This document shows positions 7,816 to 15,340 of a stretch of 64,000 nucleotides of DNA, piece after piece. The stretch lies in contig NZ_UYJA01000006.1 of assembly GCF_900618535.1 (NCBI RefSeq), positions 186,001-250,000 of the forward strand, read 5' to 3'. Within the stretch, counting starts at the first letter, position 1; the number at the start of each line of letters is the position of its first letter. The notes beneath the pieces are model-generated. The model made no database searches. It saw only the letters and a program-made list of their open reading frames with translations, and was not told the origin of the DNA. Source of the stretch: Pseudomonas bubulae. GTDB taxonomy: Bacteria > Pseudomonadota > Gammaproteobacteria > Pseudomonadales > Pseudomonadaceae. Position numbers and translations under genes: made by a program.

Positions 7816-7943
7816 TCCCGATGGTCGGGGCGTGCCTGGCTGCGTCGCGTTCGGATCTGAAGCAAGATATTCCAGCAATAATGTTTACCCTGGAGTCTGT
7901 TTATAACAGCAGTACCTCCATTATTAACCATGATGAGCTATAA
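7722..7943 (+). pseudogene. Out-of-frame C-terminal part of the pertussis-like A subunit
   Basis: Read in the frame one base back from the upstream gene, this stretch begins PPYMADNTRATNRPYF and continues to GMIPMVGACLAAS and a stop at 7941-7943. Pertussis S1 has an NxRY...TRANPNPY segment and APVIGAC at the same places. The distance from the catalytic Glu to the matching Asn is 46 residues in both if the shift is placed at the C run. The cysteine in GAC corresponds to C201 of pertussis S1, partner of C41 (here C63) in a disulfide. Restoring one C would give a protein of about 250 residues. Independent translation from the ATG at 7731 is possible but unlikely. It may be a true one-base deletion, a slippery phase-variable tract, recoding or a sequencing error. 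Confidence 0.78.
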
Positions 7944-7961
7944 ACGTTGAGGAGTATGAGC

Positions 7962-8315
7962 ATGCGTCTTGCAGCCTTGTTGTTGTTGTTGGTGTTGAGT
8001 GTCAATGCTTTTGCCGAAGAGCCTGGTTCAACGCGGATGAGTCGGGATGTAAAGTGCGCGCAGGGCACGGTGAAGCAAATACATATAGGGGCAGGTAACT
8101 ACGACAGCGGCAATGGGATCAGCGTAATGTTAACTTCGACCGGAACGCGCTGGTGGGCAGTTCATGGGGAGCGCAATCTGAATGATCCCACAGGTTATGC
8201 ACTGCTTAATATGCTGTCCCTGTCGAAGCTGACAGGCCAGCAAGTGTCTCTTCTGGATGAATCCGGCGGCGGATGTAATTACTTTACGGGTGTGGTCTTG
8301 ACAAATATGTATTAA
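7962..8315 (+). CDS. Small exported protein, candidate toxin B subunit
   Basis: A 117-residue protein with a clear signal peptide (cleavage after A18, AFA/EE) and a mature part of about 99 residues, the size of AB5 toxin B subunits. It begins 18 bp after the A-subunit stop, behind a strong GAGGAG 7 bases before the ATG at 7962; ATG 7956 and TTG 7947 are too close to that site. The mature chain has two cysteines, in VKCAQG and GGGCNYF, that could pair. A strand-rich first half is followed by a helix-like stretch GYALLNMLSLSKLTG, then QQVSLL and a terminal VVLTNM strand. This resembles the OB-fold helix-then-strand order of cholera and pertussis-type B subunits. The B-subunit role is inferred from position, size and pattern, not from a recognised close homologue. 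Confidence 0.72.
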   Translation: MRLAALLLLLVLSVNAFAEEPGSTRMSRDVKCAQGTVKQIHIGAGNYDSGNGISVMLTSTGTRWWAVHGERNLNDPTGYALLNMLSLSKLTGQQVSLLDESGGGCNYFTGVVLTNMY

Positions 8316-9035
8316 GTTTCGATGGGTCACTATTCAAGTGGGTGCGGCACACTTGCAGAATAAAGGTGTTTGTTGTCTGCACTTTGCCGCGCCCGCTGTT
8401 AATTGTGTCCTGTACGATTTGCGATACAGAACACTCAGCGCCATCGCTAAGCAGTGGCCTGTGCGGCGTCTGTTTAAAGTATGCAGGGGGATACAAGGGC
8501 TGGTATTGGCATGTTCAGGTCTAAGCGGTCATGAGGGTGTGCAGCCCGATGGTGGATTATTCAGAGGAATTCCTACGCTTGAAAGTGCACGACTGAAACA
8601 GTTCGAGGGGTTTATTTATTACAAGTCACCCGCCTCGCCGGCGGTGTGATTTAGGGTGTCCATAGAGCCCGACTTGACCAAGCGCATGCTCAACCAATGA
8701 TCAGCCTGATCGCGCTGAAAGCCTGTGGCAAGGAAGCATCAGGCACGAAATAAAATACGGGGCCAAAAGCCGGGTGCGCCAACTTCCCGCCCACTCAAGG
8801 CTCCTGTGCTGTACATACAGCGAAATGAGCCTGGCCGCTGTTTTTTCGGGGCTGGAGGTGTCCAGGGCGCTGAGGCGACTCTATCGCCCTTGATTTCGAA
8901 GTTCTGCAGGCGTGTATGCCGTCCGTTCTCCAATAATTCAGGTTTCCGCTATCTGATGTTCGGCAACGACGTTAATCTCGGTGGGTGCCGGTTTCGTCTA
9001 GGCGCATATTTATGTCTGCAACTTCAAGGGTCTCC
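8316..9035. other. Gene-free region after the toxin locus
   Basis: About 720 bp in which open frames on both strands look like chance frames: no ribosome sites, no recognisable domains and cysteine-rich odd composition. A hairpin at 8626-8649 may be a terminator. The final 80 bp should hold the promoter of the DppA-like gene. Confidence 0.5.
8626..8649 (+). terminator. Possible terminator downstream of the AB-toxin locus
   Basis: TCAC+CCGCC (8626-8634) pairs with GGCGG+GTGA (8640-8649, one bulged T); TTTAGG follows. It lies 310 bp downstream of the candidate B-subunit stop, so linkage is uncertain. Confidence 0.35.
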
Positions 9036-10637
9036 ATGGATAGAATCGCCTTCAAACCGCTCCTTCTCGTCGCCGGCCTCCTGGCGTTCATGCCAATGGC
9101 CCACGCCGCCAGCACGCTGGTTTACTGCTCCGAAGCCAGCCCCGCCGGCTTTGACCCCAGCCAGTACACCAGCGGTACCGATTTTGATGCCTCCGCCGAA
9201 ACCGTATTCAACCGCCTGATCCAGTTCAAACGGGGTAGTACTGAAGTCGAACCTGGCCTGGCCACCCGCTGGGATGTCTCCAATGACGGCCTGACCTACA
9301 CCTTCCACCTTCGCGATGGCGTCAAGTTCCATACCACCGATTTCTTCACCCCGACCCGGAATTTCAACGCGGATGACGTGTTGTTTACTTTCGATCGCCT
9401 GCTGGATGCCCAGAGTCCGTTCCGCAAGGCTTACCCGTCCGAATCGCCCTATTTCACCGATATGGGCTTGAACACCACGATCAAGAGCGTCGACAAGCTC
9501 GACGACCGAACCGTGCGTTTCAACCTCAATAACGTTGATGCCGCCTTTGTGCAAAACCTGGCCATGAGCTTCGCCTCGGTGCAGTCCGCCGAATACGGAG
9601 CCCAACTGCTCAAGCAGGGCAAGGCTGAAGAGATCAATCAGAAACCGGTGGGCACCGGGCCGTTTGTGTTCAAGCGCTATCAGAAGGACTCGCAGATTCG
9701 TTACGTCGGCAACAAACAGTACTGGAAGCCCGAGGATGTGAAACTCGACAACCTGGTTTTTGCCATCACCCCTGACGCGGCGTCGCGCCTGCAGAAACTC
9801 AAAGCCGGGGAGTGCCAGGTCAGCGGTTACCCGCGACCGGCGGATATCGAAGTGATGAAGCAGGATCCCAACTTGCGAGTGCTGCAGCAAGCCGGGTTCA
9901 ACCTGGGGTTTCTGGCTTACAACGTGACACATCCGCCGCTGGACCAACTCAAGGTGCGTCAGGCCCTGGACATGGCCATCGACAAGCCGGCAATCATCAA
10001 GGCCGTGTACCAGAGCGCAGGGCAATTGGCGCAGAACGCCTTGCCACCTGCGCAGTGGTCTTATGACCCGACAATCAAGGATGCCCCCTACGACCCGGTC
10101 AAGGCCCGGCAGCTTTTAAAAGAAGCAGGGGTTGCACCAGGGACCACTATCAACCTGTGGGCGATGACCGTTCAACGTGCCTCCAACCCGAACGCGCGTA
10201 TGTCGGCACAAATCATCCAGCAGGATTGGGCCAAGGTCGGCATCAAGGCCAATATCGTTAGCTACGAGTGGGGCGAGTACATCAAGCGCGCCAAGAACGG
10301 CGAGCACGACGTGATGATTTACGGCTGGACGGGCGACAACGGCGACCCGGATAACTGGCTCGGCGTGCTCTACAGCTGCGCGGCGGTCAAGGGCAGCAAC
10401 TACGCCAAATGGTGCAACCCAGACTATGACAAGCCGGTGCAGCAAGCCAAGCTCAGCAGCGACCGCGAACAACGCATCAAGTTGTATCAAGAGGCGCAGA
10501 AGATCCTCAAGGAGCAAGTTCCGATTACACCCATTGCGAACTCGACGGTTTTCCAGCCCCTGAGCAAGGAAGTGACTGATTTCAAAATCAGCCCCTTTGG
10601 GCTGACACCGTTCTACGGAGTGAGCCTGGATAAGTAA
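9036..10637 (+). CDS. Dipeptide/peptide ABC transporter substrate-binding protein (DppA-like)
   Basis: A 533-residue periplasmic binding protein of the SBP family 5 type. A signal peptide ends at MAHA (residue 24), and the mature N-terminus STLVYCSEASPAGFDPS is the hallmark of Pseudomonas DppA-like proteins. Further typical segments are FDASAETVFNRL, the GTGPFVFKRY block and the HDVMIYGWTGDNGDPDN region near the C-terminus. The ATG at 9036 is chosen for the AAGGG five bases upstream; an in-frame ATG at 9012 is the alternative. No permease or ATPase genes follow, so it is an orphan that probably works with a Dpp transporter elsewhere. Confidence 0.9.
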   Translation: MDRIAFKPLLLVAGLLAFMPMAHAASTLVYCSEASPAGFDPSQYTSGTDFDASAETVFNRLIQFKRGSTEVEPGLATRWDVSNDGLTYTFHLRDGVKFHTTDFFTPTRNFNADDVLFTFDRLLDAQSPFRKAYPSESPYFTDMGLNTTIKSVDKLDDRTVRFNLNNVDAAFVQNLAMSFASVQSAEYGAQLLKQGKAEEINQKPVGTGPFVFKRYQKDSQIRYVGNKQYWKPEDVKLDNLVFAITPDAASRLQKLKAGECQVSGYPRPADIEVMKQDPNLRVLQQAGFNLGFLAYNVTHPPLDQLKVRQALDMAIDKPAIIKAVYQSAGQLAQNALPPAQWSYDPTIKDAPYDPVKARQLLKEAGVAPGTTINLWAMTVQRASNPNARMSAQIIQQDWAKVGIKANIVSYEWGEYIKRAKNGEHDVMIYGWTGDNGDPDNWLGVLYSCAAVKGSNYAKWCNPDYDKPVQQAKLSSDREQRIKLYQEAQKILKEQVPITPIANSTVFQPLSKEVTDFKISPFGLTPFYGVSLDK

Positions 10638-10833
10638 CAGCAAGCCCCAACTGAGTGCACCAGAAGCCCGGGATGGTTTTTGGTGCGCTCGCGGCACCGA
10701 AATAACCTCGCTATAGACGTGAATAGGCCAAAGTCTTATGCAAGGTATGCACTGAAATAATGCGTTTGCTGCCGAATTTGAATATGCCGAACTTACAGGC
10801 GCTTCTTTAATAGAGGCCAAGGCGCATGTTGGT

Positions 10834-11274
10834 TTGCTATGCGTACAAAGTTTGCAAGGTTCTGTGGATAACCCCCGCCTTCAGGGTGACGAGCTGTCCC
10901 ATCGAAACGTCATTATGGATGCGGCTGTTGTGTGTGAGCGGCTCTGGATGCAGTTTGGAACCTGGTTGAACCATGAGCGAAGCCTTTATTTATGTGCGTT
11001 GACTTTTAACCGGTTCGGGCAGTGGCAGAGTGCTCTGGATAGTGCTGGCAAGGCACTGGTCATTATCGAATCGAACGGGGTGGAGGAGGTGGACAGGGCA
11101 TTCTTGCTGCTTCAAGTGTCTAAAGCTTGCCAAGGGCTGGGCAATAGGGGAAGCGCTGATGAGGCACTCCATGCTGCAGACCGGATTGCTCAGGGTTTCG
11201 ATTCGCAACTGAGTCGTTGGTTTTTGGATGTGCGTTCCAAGTTAAAGGTCGCGGACTTTGTGCCTGCTGATTGA
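10834..11274 (+). CDS. Hypothetical TPR-like protein
   Basis: Up to 146 residues. The part from about residue 28 (MDAAVVCERLW, ATG at 10915) to the end is rich in small-residue helix repeats, for example LYLCALTFNRFGQWQSALDSAGKAL and ACQGLGNRGSADEALHAA. This is how tetratricopeptide repeats look. No signal peptide or catalytic motif is seen. The start is uncertain: the TTG at 10834 and the ATG at 10915 both lack a good ribosome site. It stands alone between the DppA-like gene and a convergent cupin gene. Not recognised as a named family. Confidence 0.5.
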   Translation: MLCVQSLQGSVDNPRLQGDELSHRNVIMDAAVVCERLWMQFGTWLNHERSLYLCALTFNRFGQWQSALDSAGKALVIIESNGVEEVDRAFLLLQVSKACQGLGNRGSADEALHAADRIAQGFDSQLSRWFLDVRSKLKVADFVPAD

Positions 11275-11426
11275 AACGGATTAAACATCAGGGGGGTCAT
11301 CAATGAGAGTACGGATCCATTGTAATGTCTTCAGTGACCATGCCAAAAGAAGCAGTATATCCTCCCCCTGATTTACCTCATGTTAGCCATGCAAGATGCT
11401 GCCCGGTGTGATGCGCAGTCGCTGGA

Positions 11427-11819
11427 TCAGGGTGCAGGGACAGAAAAGCTCTTGCCTTTTTCCACTACCCAGGTGGCAAGAACGGTAGCGCCCTGTGGGC
11501 CCGCTTTGCTGATGTGGGGTTCGTGCGCCAGGTGTTGAAAACTGTCACCGGCCTTTATTCGCTTTTCAGGCTGCCCATCCATTGTAATGATGACCTCGCC
11601 TTCAAGCACATAGGCGACTTCTGGTCCTGTATGTATGTGGCGAGCCTTGACTTCGTTCGGGGCGAGTACTGCTTTTTGCAAGCCCATTTGATAGTGGGTA
11701 TCAGGCATGTCGATTCGTTGCAACACGTCAGACTTTGCGGGTGTTGGCATGTCTGCGATGGCAGCTCCCGCCCAGAGGACGGCACTCAACATAAATATGG
11801 CTGGGGGCGTGCCTTTCAT
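11427..11819 (-). CDS. Exported cupin-domain protein
   Basis: A 130-residue single-domain cupin with an N-terminal signal peptide (cleavage after about A22, AIA/DM). The first cupin motif supplies H61, H63 and E67 (HIHTGPEVAYVLEGE) and the second supplies H102 (HEPHISKAG), the usual 3-His-1-Glu metal set. GDSFQHLA fits the inter-motif loop. Its substrate is unknown; such small periplasmic cupins are common in Pseudomonas. The upstream 600 bp is an AT-rich spacer with its promoter. Confidence 0.85.
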   Translation of the reverse strand: MKGTPPAIFMLSAVLWAGAAIADMPTPAKSDVLQRIDMPDTHYQMGLQKAVLAPNEVKARHIHTGPEVAYVLEGEVIITMDGQPEKRIKAGDSFQHLAHEPHISKAGPQGATVLATWVVEKGKSFSVPAP

Positions 11820-12442
11820 TATTTGATTTCCGGTTTATGACGCTTGATTGGCTGTGCGAGTCAGACGTTTTTAGGTGTTCATGTTTTAAGTTTATCGCGT
11901 AAAAACAATAGATTTTTGGGCTCGCTAAGGTATGTAGTTTTTTTCTGTTACTTGCGTGGTTCATTTCTTTTCATATTTGTGCGAAATTTAATGTGTGTCA
12001 TGTTTTTTTAGTGTGTCGTTATTATGTTGTTCGTTCATTCCATCATTTTCTTGTGGTCATTGGCTGTTCCCGGGGCTGTACGCGGGGGGCGTGCAAAAAT
12101 GCGCAGAGGCCAACACAGAAATAAGCTAAGTGACTGATTTATAAAAACAAGCATGTATCTAAATGTTTCTGATGGTTTTGCGGTCAATAATGTCGCTTGC
12201 GAGATAATTGATAGGGTAAAACCTCTCCGGCATGACGTTTTAGCTGAATTTTGTTGTGTATATGGTGAAATTACCTGCGCAACACTTCCTATACTGCCCG
12301 CGGTGTCTACGTACCTGTACAGTTCAGCCAATCACGATGAGTGATCGAACTGCTATGGCGATAGCCACCCTGCGTAAATGAGGTGGTGTCCGCGTCGTCT
12401 TGTTTCCTGCACCTAATAAGTCTAAGAATGAGATAAAGTGTA
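11820..12442. other. AT-rich intergenic region between cupin and ykvI
   Basis: About 620 bp with long T-rich runs around 11935-12040 and no credible gene; the frames present are short and lack ribosome sites. It contains divergent promoters for the cupin gene and the YkvI-family gene. Confidence 0.5.
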
Positions 12443-13531
12443 ATGAATAAACAGTCGATCCAGATTGCGCTTGCGTACATGTCCGTAGTTATCGGTGGTG
12501 GTTTTGCCTCCGGGCAGGAGGTGCTGCAGTTTTTCACCGGCTATGGGCTTATCGGTATCCTGGGCACCCTGGTAAGCGGTTTGATGTTTGCCTTCCTCGG
12601 TATGCAGATCGCCCGCATGAGTTCGAAGATGCAGGCCAACTCGCACAAGGAAGTACTCTACGCCCTGTTCGGCGCACGTCTGGGCTGGGTCGTCGATGTG
12701 GTGCTGTCATTCTTCCTCTATGGGGTTGGTGTGGTGATGCTGGCCGGTAGCGGTTCGATTTTTGCCCAGCAGTACGATCTGCCCCCATTGTTTGGCGGTG
12801 TATTGATGACCGTGCTGGTGATCGCCACGCTGTGCATGAACGTCAAGCGCATCATTGATCTGATCAGCGCAGTCATGCCTTTTCTGCTGGCGATGGTGCT
12901 AATCATCACGACCTACTCGATTTTCAGCTACAACGCTCCCATCGAGACCCTGGATGCTGTAGCGCGTGAAAACAACGAGACGGTCACTGGCAACTGGTTT
13001 GTCGGCGCCTTGCTCTACGCTTCGTTCAATATCGCGGTAGGTTTCCCGATGCTGGCAGTGATCGGTGGCATGACCAAACAACCCAAGGCGGCTGCTCTCG
13101 GCGGTGTGCTTGGCGGGCTTGGTTTGGGCGCCCTGATCCTGTTGTTGAACATCGGCCTGTTTGCCAACATCAACCAGCTGCAGGGTATTGAAATGCCGTC
13201 CCTGGCACTGGCCGGACGCATCTCGCCACTACTCTCGGTGGTGATGTCCATCGCACTGGTGTGCATGGTCTACAGCACTGCGGTTGGGATGTTCTTTGCC
13301 TTCAGTGCACGCTTTGCCAAGCCGGAATCGGGCCGTTTCAAGTTGTTTAGTGCAGTGACCGTTTGTGTCGGTCTGGCTTTGAGCCTGGGTGGTTTCAGCA
13401 AGTTGGTGGGCACCGTGTATCCGCTGCTGGGCTACGTAGGCTTTGCGCTGATCCTCGCCATTTGCTTCAGCTGGCTGCGCAGTCGCTCGCTGGCCAAGGC
13501 GGAAAAAACCGCGCTGGACGCGGTCTCCTGA
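12443..13531 (+). CDS. YkvI family LeuT-fold membrane transporter
   Basis: A 362-residue integral membrane protein with about ten transmembrane segments, matching the YkvI family of the amino acid-polyamine-cation (LeuT-fold) superfamily. The first helix contains VVIGGGFASGQEVLQFF, with the glycine-rich unwound segment typical of these transporters. The last residues are charged and cytoplasmic. Substrate unknown. It is monocistronic and ends before a strong bidirectional hairpin shared with the convergent isochorismatase-like gene. Confidence 0.88.
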   Translation: MNKQSIQIALAYMSVVIGGGFASGQEVLQFFTGYGLIGILGTLVSGLMFAFLGMQIARMSSKMQANSHKEVLYALFGARLGWVVDVVLSFFLYGVGVVMLAGSGSIFAQQYDLPPLFGGVLMTVLVIATLCMNVKRIIDLISAVMPFLLAMVLIITTYSIFSYNAPIETLDAVARENNETVTGNWFVGALLYASFNIAVGFPMLAVIGGMTKQPKAAALGGVLGGLGLGALILLLNIGLFANINQLQGIEMPSLALAGRISPLLSVVMSIALVCMVYSTAVGMFFAFSARFAKPESGRFKLFSAVTVCVGLALSLGGFSKLVGTVYPLLGYVGFALILAICFSWLRSRSLAKAEKTALDAVS

Positions 13532-13539
13532 CCCCGGCT

Positions 13540-13563
13540 GCCGCCGAACGCAAGTTCGGCGGC
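13540..13563. terminator. Bidirectional terminator
   Basis: Perfect 10-bp stem GCCGCCGAAC (13540-13549) with GTTCGGCGGC (13554-13563), GCAA loop, TTCCTT after. It lies between the convergent ykvI-type and isochorismatase-like genes. Confidence 0.8.
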
Positions 13564-13570
13564 TTCCTTC

Positions 13571-14134
13571 CTAACCCTGCTGTTCAAGTATCTGGTTGAC
13601 GTCCCGGACCCTGGCGTAATCCATTGCCATGCTGGCAAGCGACAGTGCATGTACATCCTCGGCAGGCCACAGGCGTCCATTCAGGTCTATCTGATCGAAT
13701 GTATAGCAGGCATCCGATCCCACAATCACATCGAACCCCAGGCAACCTGCTGAGCGAACCGTGCTCTCTACGGAATTATTGGTGATCACGCCGACGATGA
13801 CCAACTGCTCAATCCCGCGCGTGCGCAACCAGCGTTCCAGGCCTGTGTTGGTAAATGCATCGGGTACGTTCTTTTCAACCACGTGCTCACTATCGAGCGG
13901 GGCCAGCCCCTCCTGAAACTCGCAGCCAGGCTGGCCGGGCCAGAATACCGAGGCAGGCGATCGGGATATATGCCGGACATGGACTACCGGACGCTGTACA
14001 TGCCGCCAGGTTTCCAGCAGGCGCTGTACGTTGAGCTCGGTGTGCGGGTTGTTTCTGCGACCAAGCCCGGGAAGGCTTATCCCTTTTTGCATATCGATGA
14101 TGATCAGTGCCGCATCGGATTTGATCAGGGGCAT
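13571..14134 (-). CDS. Isochorismatase-family protein lacking the catalytic cysteine
   Basis: A 187-residue isochorismatase-fold protein. D14 (IIIDMQ) and K88 (VEKNVPDAF) of the triad are present, but the nucleophile position reads TNNSVEST, that is S121 instead of Cys. Some relatives, for instance E. coli YecD, also lack this Cys, so the protein may use another chemistry or have a non-enzymatic role. Length and all other blocks are normal, so it is not decaying. It converges with the YkvI-family gene. Confidence 0.85.
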   Translation of the reverse strand: MPLIKSDAALIIIDMQKGISLPGLGRRNNPHTELNVQRLLETWRHVQRPVVHVRHISRSPASVFWPGQPGCEFQEGLAPLDSEHVVEKNVPDAFTNTGLERWLRTRGIEQLVIVGVITNNSVESTVRSAGCLGFDVIVGSDACYTFDQIDLNGRLWPAEDVHALSLASMAMDYARVRDVNQILEQQG

Positions 14135-14200
14135 GGCCGTTCCTCTGGCTGGGGATAGGGAGCACCATGCTAAGTCTATTGCGCCGGGGTCACCAGATGG

Positions 14201-14458
14201 CTACAGGTCTTTATCCTGGCTCAGGGTTTGCGGTTCGCCGTGGCTGATCATCCATTTCAGCAAAGCCCTCACCGGCACTGTATGGGTGCTCTCGACCCAC
14301 TGAACACCTTCATGGCTGTAATGCTCGATATAGCGGCTGAGTACCAGCGTGTCGCGATCGCTCGACAGGCGCAGGCTTGTTTCGCGACAGTGCAGGGCGG
14401 CGTTGGCACGCTTTACCAGTCGCTGCTCCAGGATCATGGCCGGGTTTTCGCAAGGCAT
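14201..14458 (-). CDS. Small hypothetical Pseudomonas protein
   Basis: An 85-residue cytoplasmic protein (from MPCENPAMILEQRL) with a conserved-looking core, LVLSRYIEHYSHEGVQWV and STHTVPVRALLKWM. The open frame continues upstream for 81 residues of low-quality sequence, so I start at the ATG at 14458, although its ribosome site is weak. I believe similar proteins occur in other pseudomonads, but no function is known. It is divergent from the two-component pair downstream. Confidence 0.6.
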   Translation of the reverse strand: MPCENPAMILEQRLVKRANAALHCRETSLRLSSDRDTLVLSRYIEHYSHEGVQWVESTHTVPVRALLKWMISHGEPQTLSQDKDL

Positions 14459-14629
14459 GGGTACACGCGTTCTTGGCAGGAAAGAGGTCTGATCCTCGCA
14501 TTCGCGGTTTGCCTGGATATGTCTGCTTTTTTGCCTGGCCGCAACTTTGTTACCAAGTTGAAATATATGACGCAGCGGGACGAATAGTTTTAGATGGAAG
14601 CCTTTACATACCTTAAGTGGAATGCGCCG

Positions 14630-15340
14630 GTGAGCAGCCTTTTGATCGTGGACGATGACCTGGAGGTCCTCGCGCTTCTGAAGAAGTTTTTTGTACAACA
14701 CGGATATTCGGTGGAGGTGGCCACCGATGGCACGTCACTGTGGGCGGCGATGGCGCTGCAACCACCGGACCTGATTATTCTCGACTTGATGCTGCCTGGC
14801 GAAAACGGCCTGATGCTGTGTCAGCGTTTGCGTCAGCAATACCCCACGCCGGTCATCATGCTGACGGCCATGGGCGAGCTGAGTGATCGGGTCGTCGGTC
14901 TTGAAATGGGCGCCGATGATTATCTGAGCAAACCTTTTGATGCCCGGGAACTGTTGGCCAGGGTGCGTGCCGTGTTGCGCCGGGCAGGGCAGGGCCAGCC
15001 CTCGGTCGGGCAGGTGCCGCGGCCACTGATGAAGTTTGCGGGCTGGCAACTGGACCTGACCCGCCGCGAACTTCGTTCCCCGGATCAGGTGATGATTCCC
15101 TTGTCTGCCGGAGAGTTCGATTTGTTGTTGGTGTTTGTCGAACATCCCCAGCGCATTCTGACTCGCGAACTGTTGCTGGATCTGGCTCGTGGCGCTGGCC
15201 ATGACGCGTTCGATCGCAGCATCGACGTACAGGTCAGCCGTTTGCGGCGCAAGCTGGAGTTCGACAGCAAAGGGGTCGAGATGATTCGCACCGTGCGCAA
15301 TGTCGGTTACCTGTTCACGCCCGGGGTGACCTGTCAGTGA
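14630..15340 (+). CDS. OmpR-family response regulator
   Basis: A two-domain response regulator of about 236 residues. The receiver domain opens SSLLIVDDDLEVLALL; its phospho-acceptor Asp is in LIILDLMLPGENG and its conserved Lys in LSKPFDARELLARV. A winged-helix DNA-binding domain of the OmpR/PhoB type follows (VSRLRRKLE and IRTVRNVGYLF). I chose the GTG at 14630 because the family starts at this point; an in-frame ATG at 14594 would add 12 unusual residues. Its stop overlaps the kinase start as GTGA, so the two are translationally coupled. Target genes are unknown. Confidence 0.88.
   Translation: MSSLLIVDDDLEVLALLKKFFVQHGYSVEVATDGTSLWAAMALQPPDLIILDLMLPGENGLMLCQRLRQQYPTPVIMLTAMGELSDRVVGLEMGADDYLSKPFDARELLARVRAVLRRAGQGQPSVGQVPRPLMKFAGWQLDLTRRELRSPDQVMIPLSAGEFDLLLVFVEHPQRILTRELLLDLARGAGHDAFDRSIDVQVSRLRRKLEFDSKGVEMIRTVRNVGYLFTPGVTCQ

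Noticed and set aside
8338..8649. 103-residue open frame after the toxin B candidate
   Set aside because: No ribosome site, odd composition with scattered cysteines and no recognisable domain.
8725..9219. 164-residue frame overlapping the DppA-like gene start
   Set aside because: Rich in Pro, Arg and Ser as out-of-frame translations are, and it overlaps a clear signal peptide gene.
9024..10025. Long antisense frame within the DppA-like gene
   Set aside because: Shadow of a GC-rich coding gene; composition typical of a mirror frame.
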